Below, piece after piece: positions 1 to 9,832 of a DNA stretch of 64,000 bases (position 1 is the stretch's first letter; each line of letters begins with the position of its first letter). Source of the stretch: Agrococcus jejuensis. GTDB taxonomy: Bacteria; Actinomycetota; Actinomycetes; Actinomycetales; Microbacteriaceae. The stretch covers positions 599,245-663,244 of the forward strand of contig NZ_VEFR01000002.1 of the NCBI RefSeq assembly GCF_007679035.1, written 5' to 3'. Under the pieces are notes generated by a model. The model worked only from the letters and a program-made list of their open reading frames with translations, did no database searches and was not told where the DNA came from. A program made the position numbers and the translations under genes.

Positions 1-312
1 GAGGTCGTGGCGATCGAGCGCCGACTCGACCGCGCGGTGCAGCTGCGAGTAGAACGGGTCGGCGACGTCCTCGACGAGGAGGCCGACGGAGGCCGACGCA
101 CCGCGCCGCAGCTCACGCGCTGCCGTGTCGCGCACGTAGCCGAGCTCGTCGATGGCGGCGGTCACGCGCGAGCGGCTGTCGGCGCTCACCTTGCCCTCGG
201 CGTTGAGCACGCGCGAGACGGTGCCGACCCCGACGCCTGCGACGCGAGCGACGTCCTTCACGGTCGGACGCCGCGTCGCCGACGGGCTCGGCGCTCCCGT
301 CGTGGGCTGCAT
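1..312 (-). CDS. LacI-family transcriptional regulator (5' part only)
   Basis: The N-terminal 104 residues of a LacI/GalR regulator; the gene runs off the left edge. After a 16-residue leader the helix-turn-helix is clear (TVKDVARVAGVGVGTVSRVLN, residues about 17-36), followed by the hinge (VRDTAARELRRGASASVGLL) and the start of the periplasmic-binding-protein-like effector domain (VEDVADPFYSQLHRAVESAL). The family binds palindromic operators and is released by a sugar or nucleoside ligand; the ligand cannot be told because the sensing domain is missing. A TACGCT element six bases before the ATG suggests leaderless transcription. Confidence 0.9.
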   Translation of the reverse strand, partial: MQPTTGAPSPSATRRPTVKDVARVAGVGVGTVSRVLNAEGKVSADSRSRVTAAIDELGYVRDTAARELRRGASASVGLLVEDVADPFYSQLHRAVESALDRHDL

Positions 313-318
313 CGCGCG

Positions 319-324
319 AGCGTA
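319..324 (-). promoter_or_regulatory. -10 element of the LacI gene
   Basis: TACGCT on the minus strand ends six bases before the ATG at 312, the layout expected for a leaderless transcript. Confidence 0.4.
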
Positions 325-444
325 GCACCGGGCCGCCGAGCGATCCGGGCCGCGGGAGTCTCGCGCTCGACGGCGATCGACCGACCGCCGCGCCACCTCC
401 GACGCGCGCGTCGAGGAGGACGCGGTCCGATGCGCCGTCACCGC

Positions 445-501
445 GTGACGCGGGGCGGGCCGCCGAGGGGAATGCTCCCTCGGCGGCCCGCTGCGCGTCA
501 C
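445..501. repeat. 57-nt palindromic element, copy 1
   Basis: GTGACGC at the left end is mirrored by GCGTCAC at the right end. Inside, a 15-bp stem (CGGGCCGCCGAGGGG against TCCCTCGGCGGCCCG, allowing one end mismatch) closes on an AATGC loop. A second element of the same length with the same core (GCCGAGGGG.ATGCTCCCT) lies at 31727-31783. It sits just downstream of the MDR gene (minus strand), so it may also terminate that transcript. Confidence 0.7.
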
Positions 502-512
502 TCCGCGCCGGG

Positions 513-1490
513 TCAGGGGCGCAGCAGCACCTTGCCGACGCGGCCGGGCGTCAGGCTCGCCTCGACCGCGGCCGCGACGTCGTCGAGGCCGTGGATGCTC
601 GACACGGGCAGCGTGAGCGCGCCCGAGGCGAGGCGCTCGCCGAGCTCGCCGAAGAGCGCGCGCCGCGTCGGCGCATCCATGGTGCGGCTCACGACGGAGC
701 CCCAGAAGCCGCGCACCGTCGCCTGCTTGAAGATGATGTCGCCGGAGCGCAGCTCGAGCACGGGCGACGCCATGGCGCCGAACACGACGAGCTCGCCGCC
801 CTCGGCGAGCACCGAGAGCACCTCCTGCGCCGACGCGCCGCCGACGGAGTCGACGCCCGCGACGATCGGCTCGCCGCCCGTGATCGCGGCGACCTGCTCG
901 CGCCAGTCGTCGGCGTCGGTCGCGACGACGTCGCCGATGCCCGCCTCGCGCAGCTCGTCGACGCCGGCGGCGCGACGCACGAGGCCGACGACGCGCACGC
1001 CGCGGGCGGCGGCGAGCTGCGCCACCATGCGGCCGACGGCGCCGTTCGCGGCGTTCTGCACGATCCACTGGCCGGGCTCGAGGTCGAGCGAGTGCAGCAG
1101 CGAGATGGCGCTGAACGGCATCGCCACGAGCTGCGCCGCGGCCTCGTCGGGCACGCCCTCGGGTGCGGGGATGAGGCCGGCGGCATCGGCGACGACGTGC
1201 TCGGCCCATGCGCCGAACGTGCCGCCCGTCACGACGCGGTCGCCGATCGCGAGCGCATCCACGCCCTCGCCGAGCGCGTCGACGACGCCGAGCGCCTCGG
1301 TGCCGGAGCCGGCGGGCAGGTCGGGCACGAAGCCGTAGGTGCCGCGCACGGTCCACAGGTCGTGGTTGTGGATGGGCGACAGCACGATGCGCAGGCGCAC
1401 CTGGCCGGGGCCGGGCTCGGGGGTGGGACGGTCGGCGACCGTCAGGACGTCGGCGGGCTCGCCGAAGGTCTCGTGCACGACTGCGCGCAT
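513..1490 (-). CDS. MDR-superfamily NADPH-dependent reductase, enoyl-reductase (ETR/MECR)-like
   Basis: 325 residues, a typical length for zinc-independent medium-chain dehydrogenase/reductases. The N-terminal GroES-like half carries the GSGTEALGVVDALGEGVDAL segment; the Rossmann half has NAANGAVGRMVAQLAAARG (about residues 146-164) and later RGFWGS, both characteristic of the trans-2-enoyl-thioester reductase (ETR/MECR) branch. There is no cysteine in the whole protein, so it cannot bind the catalytic or structural zinc of alcohol dehydrogenases. A GAGAGGA ribosome binding site precedes the ATG. It lies downstream of ohr but behind a hairpin, so co-transcription would be partial. Substrate not predictable; quinone reductase is the alternative. 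Confidence 0.85.
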   Translation of the reverse strand: MRAVVHETFGEPADVLTVADRPTPEPGPGQVRLRIVLSPIHNHDLWTVRGTYGFVPDLPAGSGTEALGVVDALGEGVDALAIGDRVVTGGTFGAWAEHVVADAAGLIPAPEGVPDEAAAQLVAMPFSAISLLHSLDLEPGQWIVQNAANGAVGRMVAQLAAARGVRVVGLVRRAAGVDELREAGIGDVVATDADDWREQVAAITGGEPIVAGVDSVGGASAQEVLSVLAEGGELVVFGAMASPVLELRSGDIIFKQATVRGFWGSVVSRTMDAPTRRALFGELGERLASGALTLPVSSIHGLDDVAAAVEASLTPGRVGKVLLRP

Positions 1491-1528
1491 GGTGGGGTCC
1501 TCTCGTGGGAGCGTGCGGATGGCATGCG

Positions 1529-1561
1529 GCAGCCGACCGACCGCGGGGGTCGGCCGGCTGC
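1529..1561 (-). terminator. Hairpin between ohr and the MDR gene
   Basis: GCAGCCGACCGACC pairs with GGTCGGCCGGCTGC (13 of 14 pairs) around a 5-base loop, immediately after the ohr stop codon on the minus strand. No U-tract, as is common in actinobacteria. Confidence 0.6.
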
Positions 1562-1568
1562 GGCGGGG

Positions 1569-1991
1569 TCAGTCGTCGCTGACCGTCACGACGACGTCGA
1601 TGTTGCCGCGCGTCGCGTTGGAGTACGGGCAGACCTGGTGGGCGGCGTCGGCGAGCTGCTGCGCCTGCTCCTGGGGCAGGTCGGGGATGACGACCTCGAG
1701 CTGCACGGCGAGCTGGAAGCCGCCCTCGCCGTTCGAGCCGATGTGCACGCGCGCGCCGACCGTGGAGTCGCCGAGCTGCACCTTCTGCGAGCGGGCGACG
1801 GCCTGCAGCGCCGAGTGGAAGCACGCGGCATAGCCTGCGGCGAAGAGCTGCTCCGGGTTCGTCGCGCCGCCGGCGCCGCCCATCTCCTTAGGGATGGCGA
1901 GGTCGAGGTCGAGGCGGCCGTCGTTCGTGGCGACGTGGCCGGCACGGCCGGCGCCGGTCGCGAGGGCCTCTGCGGTGTAGAGCGCATCCAT
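1569..1991 (-). CDS. ohr: Organic hydroperoxide resistance protein Ohr (OsmC family)
   Basis: 140 residues, the standard Ohr length. Ohr is a cytosolic thiol peroxidase that reduces organic and fatty-acid hydroperoxides, normally recycled by lipoylated proteins. The two catalytic cysteines are in place: Cys57 in AACFHSAL and Cys121 in VCPYSNATRGN, with the conserved N-terminal Arg (GAGRAGHV) that polarises the peroxidatic cysteine. A strong AGGAGG ribosome binding site lies before the ATG. It follows ohrR by 32 bases on the same strand, so ohrR-ohr is probably one autoregulated unit. Confidence 0.96.
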   Translation of the reverse strand: MDALYTAEALATGAGRAGHVATNDGRLDLDLAIPKEMGGAGGATNPEQLFAAGYAACFHSALQAVARSQKVQLGDSTVGARVHIGSNGEGGFQLAVQLEVVIPDLPQEQAQQLADAAHQVCPYSNATRGNIDVVVTVSDD

Positions 1992-2023
1992 GGTGCTCCT
2001 CCTGTCTCGTCGCGGCTGCGACG

Positions 2024-2503
2024 TCATCGGTCGTCGCCGGCGGCGCCGGCGACGGGTTCGTGGGGTGCGGCCTGCGGCACCGCGGCGTGCATCGACGCCT
2101 CGATGCCGCGGAGCCGCCGCAGCAGCCCCTCGGCGTCGGCGGCGTCGGCGAGGCCCATGCCGGTCGCGATCGCGGCGGGGATGTGGCACAGGTCGGTGCG
2201 CAGCGCGAGCCCGCGGTCGGTGAGGTGCACGTCGACGACGCGCGCGTCGGCGGCGCTGCGCTCGCGCCGCACGAGGTCGCGCTCCTCCATGCGGCGAAGC
2301 AGCGGCGAGAGGGTGCCGGAGTCGAGCTGCATGACCTCGCCGACCTCGCGCACCGACTGCGGCCCCTCGTTCCAGAGCGTCGCCAGCACGAGGTACTGCG
2401 GGTAGGTGAGGTCCCACGGTGCGAGCAGCGCGCGGTACGTCTGCGACGTCGCGCGGTGCGCGGCATAGAGCGCGAAGCACACCATCTCGTCGGTCACGGC
2501 CAT
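2024..2503 (-). CDS. ohrR: OhrR-type MarR-family peroxide-sensing repressor
   Basis: 159 residues with a MarR winged helix (SVREVGEVMQLDSGTLSPLL then RRMEERDLVRRERSAADAR). The sensing cysteine of OhrR proteins is present at Cys9 in the CFALYAAHR segment; its oxidation by organic hydroperoxide releases the repressor from DNA. The next gene is ohr, which confirms the assignment by context. A further cysteine near residue 106 could serve as resolving partner (inference). The start is leaderless-like with AAGGCT six bases upstream, and an exact 12-bp palindrome lies just upstream of that element. Confidence 0.93.
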   Translation of the reverse strand: MAVTDEMVCFALYAAHRATSQTYRALLAPWDLTYPQYLVLATLWNEGPQSVREVGEVMQLDSGTLSPLLRRMEERDLVRRERSAADARVVDVHLTDRGLALRTDLCHIPAAIATGMGLADAADAEGLLRRLRGIEASMHAAVPQAAPHEPVAGAAGDDR

Positions 2504-2509
2504 GGCTCG

Positions 2510-2539
2510 AGCCTTGCACGAATTTCAGTTGTGCACAAC
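2510..2539 (-). promoter_or_regulatory. ohrR promoter and candidate OhrR operator
   Basis: On the minus strand AAGGCT (2510-2515) is a -10-like element six bases before the ohrR ATG. Immediately upstream lies the perfect palindrome GTTGTGCACAAC (2528-2539), and a partial second site TTGCAC-GAA adjoins it. AT-rich palindromes over the promoter are the expected OhrR target. Confidence 0.55.
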
Positions 2540-2594
2540 CGATCTCGCGCGTGCCGCGCCCCCACGCCTCCACCTCGTGTCGTAGAAAGGACGC

Positions 2595-2696
2595 ATGGAC
2601 GTCGTGGCTGCCCTCGCCGATCCGGTGCGCAGCCGGCTCGTCGAGCCGCTCGTCGCCGGCCAGACCATCCGCGCGACTCCCGGAGCACCAGCATGA
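2595..2696 (+). pseudogene. Truncated ArsR-family regulator remnant (33 codons)
   Basis: The frame reads MDVVAALADPVRSRLVEPLV then a short unrelated-looking tail and stops. The first 22 residues match the conserved start of ArsR winged-helix regulators (the ALADPVRRRLVELL helix), but the recognition helix and wing are absent. The stop codon overlaps the ATG of the next gene (ATGA). ArsR regulators of this type are normally intact and translationally coupled to AHSA1/SRPBCC genes, exactly the neighbour found here. The simplest reading is an internal deletion that joined the first codons to the last ones while keeping the coupling. It cannot bind DNA as it stands. Confidence 0.6.
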
Positions 2697-3310
2697 GCAC
2701 GTTCGCCGACCAGATCCACGAGGTGCTCCGCACCGTCGACAGCACCGCGTCCGACCCCGTCATCGCGGTCGCGCAGACGTTCGCCACGACGCCCGACGAC
2801 CTGTGGGAGGCGTGCACCGACCCTGCACGCCTCGCCCGGTGGTTCGAGCCGATCGAGGGCGATCTCTCGCTCGGCGGGCGCTACGAGCTCGGGTTCAGCG
2901 GCACCGAGGGCACGATCGAGCGCTGCGAGCGACCCATGCTGCTCGCGATCACCTGGGAGTACGGCGACGACGCCAGCCGGGTCGTCGTGACGATCGCGCG
3001 GGCCGAGGGAGGGGCGCGGCTGACGATCGCGCATGCGAGCCCCCGCGACGACCACTGGGAGGCCTACGGCCCTGCAGCGGGCGGCATGGGGTGGGACGAG
3101 AGCCTGCTCGCGCTCGCGCTGCACCTCGCCGACGACGAGCGGTCGACGCCCGACGCGATGGAGGCGCTGTTCGAGTCGGAGGAGGGTCGGGCGTTCGCCG
3201 AGGCCTCGGCGGCCGCCTGGCAGCGGGCCTTCGTCGATGCCGGCGCCGACCCTGCCGAGGCCGAGGCGGCCGCCGCACGCGCCATCGCCGCGGTCTTCGA
3301 CGAGGACTGA
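2693..3310 (+). CDS. SRPBCC / AHSA1-domain protein
   Basis: 205 residues. The START/AHSA1 core spans roughly residues 20-130: VAQTFATTPDDLWEACTDPARLARWF is the hallmark helix-grip entry, followed by GDLSLGGRYEL and the ITWEYGDDASRVVVTIA strand pair. These proteins form a hydrophobic cavity and are usually paired with an ArsR regulator, here only a remnant whose stop overlaps this start. The acidic, alanine-rich C-terminal extension (about residues 150-205) is beyond the core. Ligand or function unknown. Confidence 0.85.
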   Translation: MSTFADQIHEVLRTVDSTASDPVIAVAQTFATTPDDLWEACTDPARLARWFEPIEGDLSLGGRYELGFSGTEGTIERCERPMLLAITWEYGDDASRVVVTIARAEGGARLTIAHASPRDDHWEAYGPAAGGMGWDESLLALALHLADDERSTPDAMEALFESEEGRAFAEASAAAWQRAFVDAGADPAEAEAAAARAIAAVFDED

Positions 3311-3351
3311 CGCTCGTCGCGGAAGCGCGAGCGCGATCGGCCGGACGGCGC

Positions 3352-4647
3352 TCAGCCGCCGAGCATCGCCCAGCCGCGGGCGTCGAGCACGACCTCGGCG
3401 CCCTCGAGGTGCGCGCCCTCGCCCGCGAGCACCTCGGTCGCATCCGCCGCGGGCAGTCGCACGGGCTCGTCGCCGATGCTCAGCGCCGTGACGATCGACG
3501 CGTCCGCCGTGCCGGTGCGCAGCACGATCGAGCCGTTCGCCACCGCGACGACGTCGGTGTGCGCGCGCGTGAGCCACGGATGCCGGCGGCGCACGGCGAC
3601 GAGCTGCCGCGTGACGTCGAGGATGCGCAGAGCCGACGGATCGAGCTCGTCGGGCGACGGCGGCGTCGCGGGCATCTCGGGTCGCACGGCGTCGTCGCCG
3701 CCGACCCGCTCCTCCTTGACCCCGAGCATCCCCAGCTCGTCGCCTGCGTAGATCGCCGGCGTGCCCGCGACCGTCATGAGGATCGCGAGCGCGTGCGGCA
3801 CGAGGTCGACGCCGATCGCGGAGGCGATGCGCGTGACGTCGTGGTTGCCGACGAACGTGTACGGCACGAACGTCGACAGCAGCTCGTCGTGGCGCCCGAT
3901 GGCGTGCTCGAGCTCGAAGAGGTTCGCGTCGGCGATGCCGTGCCAGATGCCCTGCCACAGCTCGTACTGCGTGACGGCATCCATCGTCGACGCCCGCACG
4001 ATCTCCGCGTAGTCGCCGTGGATGACCTCGCCGACGAACCATGCATGCGGGTGCCGCTCGCGCACGGTCGGGAGCACGCGGGCCCAGAAGTCGCTCGGCA
4101 CGCTGTAGGCGGCGTCGAGCCGCCAGCCGTCGACGCCGCGGCGCAGCCAGTGGTCCATGACCTCGACGACGAGGTCGACCGTGGCGTCGGAGGCGTGGTC
4201 GAGCGCGACGAGCCCGTCGTGCCCCTCGAACACGGCCGCCTCGCCGCCGTCGAGCCGGAAGAGCGCCGTCTCCTCGCCCCCTGCGAGCGCAGCCTGGAAC
4301 GCGGGATGCTCGCGCCCGACGTGGTTGAAGACGCCGTCGAGCAGCACGCGGATGCCGCGCTCGTGCGCTGCGGCGACGAGTCGGTCGAGGTCGTCGTCGT
4401 CGCCGAGGCGCGGGTCGATGCGGAGGAAGTCGGTCGTGTCGTAGCCGTGCGTGCTGCTGGCGAAGATCGGCCCGAGCGCGACGCCGTTGAGCCCGAGCTC
4501 GACGACGTGGTCGAGCCACGCCTCGATGCGCGCGAGCCGGTGCGGCGGATGCGTCGCCTCCTGCTCGCGGATGGGCGCGCCCGTGAACCCCAGCGGGTAC
4601 ACGTGCCACCACATCGCCGACTCCGCCCATGCACGCTCGTTGCCCAT
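3352..4647 (-). CDS. GH13 alpha-amylase-family glycosidase
   Basis: 431 residues, a short cytosolic (no signal peptide) member of the alpha-amylase family. The (beta/alpha)8 barrel starts at WWHVYPLGF; the conserved regions are all present: DGVFNHVG (about 104-111), the nucleophile Asp178 in GWRLDAAYS, the acid/base Glu207 in FVGEVIHGDY, and the third acid Asp270 in FVGNHD. The C-terminal beta domain is small. Start chosen at MGNERAW because the open frame upstream has no family similarity. Probably acts on maltooligosaccharides or trehalose-type substrates, but specificity cannot be read. Confidence 0.88.
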   Translation of the reverse strand: MGNERAWAESAMWWHVYPLGFTGAPIREQEATHPPHRLARIEAWLDHVVELGLNGVALGPIFASSTHGYDTTDFLRIDPRLGDDDDLDRLVAAAHERGIRVLLDGVFNHVGREHPAFQAALAGGEETALFRLDGGEAAVFEGHDGLVALDHASDATVDLVVEVMDHWLRRGVDGWRLDAAYSVPSDFWARVLPTVRERHPHAWFVGEVIHGDYAEIVRASTMDAVTQYELWQGIWHGIADANLFELEHAIGRHDELLSTFVPYTFVGNHDVTRIASAIGVDLVPHALAILMTVAGTPAIYAGDELGMLGVKEERVGGDDAVRPEMPATPPSPDELDPSALRILDVTRQLVAVRRRHPWLTRAHTDVVAVANGSIVLRTGTADASIVTALSIGDEPVRLPAADATEVLAGEGAHLEGAEVVLDARGWAMLGG

Positions 4648-4824
4648 CCCTGCAGTCTCCCGGGGCGGCGCTCGGCTCGCGAGTCGGCAGCGACGGGTTG
4701 CGGCGAGCACCGCGGACGGGCAGCCGCGACGACGCGCGCGCGATGCAACCCACTGGCGGTCGGCTGGCGTTCCGCGAACCCTGGAGGAGTCGGCGAGACG
4801 CGTCGACGCATGTGAGGAGCAGCG

Positions 4825-4971
4825 ATGAGCGACCAGCAGCAGCACGACAGCTCGACCGACCCGAGCGAGGAGGAGCAGCGGCGCGTCGACGACCTGCCCG
4901 ACGGCTCCGGCACCGACGACGACCAGGCCGACACCGCCTCGGGTGGTGCGCCCGAGCAGCCGGAGCGATGA
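4825..4971 (+). CDS. Small acidic disordered protein
   Basis: 48 residues, nearly all D/E/S/Q/T, no hydrophobic core; predicted disordered. GAGGAGC ribosome binding site 4 bases before the ATG. Its stop overlaps the next start (ATGA), indicating translational coupling to the membrane protein gene. The ending D-T-A-S-G-G-A-P-E-Q resembles D-T-G-S-G-A-P-E-Q in the small acidic protein at 30535, so the two may be distant paralogues. No known function. Confidence 0.7.
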   Translation: MSDQQQHDSSTDPSEEEQRRVDDLPDGSGTDDDQADTASGGAPEQPER

Positions 4972-5297
4972 GCGGCAGCGGCAGCAGCAGCGACGGGGGT
5001 GAGCGAGACGCCGACCGCCCGCGCCTGCCGGGCGAGAGCCAGCGCGCCGTGCGCCCGTCGCGCGAGCATCGGCTGCCGCCGCGCTGGTGGATCGCCGGCG
5101 GCGTCGCGCTCGTGGTCGTCGGCGTGGTCGGCCTCTCGATCATGATGGCGACGAGCATGGCCCTGCCCGCGACGTTCGTCGTGCTGGTCGTGCTCGTGCC
5201 CGTCGGCATCGGCGTCGCGCTGCGCGGGTTCGCGCTCGAGCGCCGCGCGGATGCTCGCCCATCGACCGAGACGCCGCCGGATCCGACGGGCCGCTGA
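4968..5297 (+). CDS. Small two-helix membrane protein
   Basis: 109 residues. A hydrophilic, Ser/Arg-rich N-terminus of about 40 residues is followed by two closely spaced transmembrane helices (WWIAGGVALVVVGVVGLSIM and ALPATFVVLVVLVPVGIGVA) and a short charged tail. Overlaps the preceding small acidic gene by four bases. Not a family I can name. Confidence 0.7.
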   Translation: MSGSGSSSDGGERDADRPRLPGESQRAVRPSREHRLPPRWWIAGGVALVVVGVVGLSIMMATSMALPATFVVLVVLVPVGIGVALRGFALERRADARPSTETPPDPTGR

Positions 5298-5618
5298 CCG
5301 CATGTGGGTGGTCCGAGGCATCCTCGGACCACTCGAGCGAGGCGGATGCGGTGCACGAATCACACGGTTGTAAGCCCGCTCCGGCGTGTCGCGAAATCCC
5401 TCTCCACAGGTGTGGAGAACGGCATCCACAGGCTTCTGCCGCGCCAGCACTGGGCAGGAATCCCGACCGGTGGAGAAGCGTTGGACATCATGTGGAGAAA
5501 CGCCGCATCTAGTGCCGCATGAATGTCGGTGGCCCTACATATAGTGGGTGCTCCCGGCTCAGGACCGACGGTCCCGACCACCGAGCAAGCACCGCCCCAC
5601 CGCGAGAGAAGGATCGAA
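5298..5618 (+). promoter_or_regulatory. nrdHIEF regulatory region
   Basis: No gene lies here. Two NrdR-like boxes are at 5501-5516 and 5533-5548; the second is a good 16-bp palindrome (CCCTACATATAGTGGG), the first keeps the right half (ATCTAGTG). Their 32-bp offset is three helical turns, the known spacing of NrdR box pairs. Upstream, TGTGGAGAA occurs at 5411-5419 and 5491-5499, GGTGGAGAA at 5469-5477, and inverted ATCCACA/TCTCCACA forms at 5402-5408 and 5424-5430, all close to the DnaA box. A GAGAAGGA ribosome binding site precedes nrdH. NrdR (ATP/dATP sensing) repression is the likely control. Confidence 0.7.
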
Positions 5619-5843
5619 ATGGCTGTCACCGTCTACTCCAAGCCGGCATGCGTGCAGTGCACCGCGACCAAGCGCGCCCTCGACGCGCAGGGCGTCGAGT
5701 ACGAGCTGTTCGACGTCTCGGTCGACGACAAGGCCCTCCAGACGGTCAAGGACCTCGGCTACATGCAGGCCCCCGTCGTGATCGCCGACGGCGACCACTG
5801 GTCGGGCTTCCGCCCCGACAAGATCCAGGCCCTCTCCGCCTGA
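5619..5843 (+). CDS. nrdH: Glutaredoxin-like NrdH
   Basis: 74 residues. NrdH is the dedicated electron donor of class Ib ribonucleotide reductase, a glutaredoxin-fold protein reduced by thioredoxin reductase. The redox motif CVQC is at residues 11-14 and the family signature WSGFRPDKI is near the C-terminus. First gene of nrdHIEF, with a clear ribosome binding site. Confidence 0.97.
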   Translation: MAVTVYSKPACVQCTATKRALDAQGVEYELFDVSVDDKALQTVKDLGYMQAPVVIADGDHWSGFRPDKIQALSA

Positions 5844-5884
5844 CGCCCGTCCCAGGCACCAGCACCGCAGCGAGGCCGAAGCCC

Positions 5885-6291
5885 ATGCTCCTCGAAGCCC
5901 CCGTCGTCGCCCCTGAGATCGTCTACTTCTCGTCGGTCTCGGGCAACACGGCGCGCTTCGTGTCGAAGCTGGGCCGGCCCGCTGCGCGCATCCCCCTCCA
6001 CGCGAGCGCGCCTGCGCTCGAGGTCGCGAATCCGTACGTGCTCGTCACCCCCACCTACGGGGAGCACGGCCGCGGATCCGTGCCGAAGCAGGTCATCCGC
6101 TTCCTGAACGACGAGGGCAACCGTGCGCTCCTCCGCGGCGTCGTCGCGGGTGGCAACACCAACTTCGGGTCCGACTTCTGCATCGCCGGCGACATCATCG
6201 CCGCGAAGTGCGACGTGCCCTACCTGCATCGATTCGAGGTCTTCGGGACTCCCGACGACGTCACCATCCTCAACCAGAGATTGGACGACCT

Positions 6292-6304
<13 letters not shown>
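5885..6304 (+). CDS. nrdI: Flavodoxin-like NrdI
   Basis: 139 residues. NrdI supplies oxidant to load the dimanganese-tyrosyl radical cofactor of NrdF. The FMN phosphate loop [13 protein letters not shown] is at about residues 18-30, and [16 protein letters not shown] and [10 protein letters not shown] form the flavin-binding loops. It starts 41 bases after nrdH and its 3' end overlaps the nrdE start. Confidence 0.97.
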
Positions 6305-9601
<3,297 letters not shown>

Positions 9602-9645
9602 TCCAGCCCGCCTGACCCGGTCGGACCTCCCGCCGACCGAACGAG

Positions 9646-9682
9646 AGCGCCCCGGCCCCGCATCATGCGGGCCGGGGCGCTT
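9646..9682 (+). terminator. Terminator of nrdHIEF
   Basis: A GC-rich stem (AGCGCCCCGGCC against GGCCGGGGCGCTT, extended by CGCAT/ATGCG with one bulge) begins 45 bases after the nrdF stop and ends in TTCGT. Confidence 0.8.
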
Positions 9683-9703
9683 CGTCGTTCGCCCGTGCGA
9701 CCC

Positions 9704-9794
9704 GTTGCGAGGTGCGGTTCTCGTTGCGAGGTGCGCTTCTCCTGTCGAGGTGCGCGGAGAGCCGCACCTCGACAGGAGAAGCGCACCTCGCAAC
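9704..9794. repeat. 19-bp-unit repeat array A with a perfect 32-bp inverted repeat
   Basis: Two consecutive 19-bp units GTTGCGAGGTGCGSTTCTC (9704-9722, 9723-9741) followed by a variant unit. From 9723 to 9754 and from 9763 to 9794 the sequence is a perfect 32-bp inverted repeat around an 8-base loop, able to form a very stable hairpin. The same unit recurs at 17085, 19711 and 26074. Confidence 0.92.
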
Positions 9795-9832
9795 CGCTGG
9801 ACCGGCCGCATCCGCTGGTCCAGACTGTCGCG

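Noticed and set aside
5298..5530. Origin of replication because of DnaA-like boxes
   Set aside because: No dnaA, dnaN, gyrB or rpmH is nearby and there is no AT-rich unwinding stretch; the boxes are better seen as nrd control.
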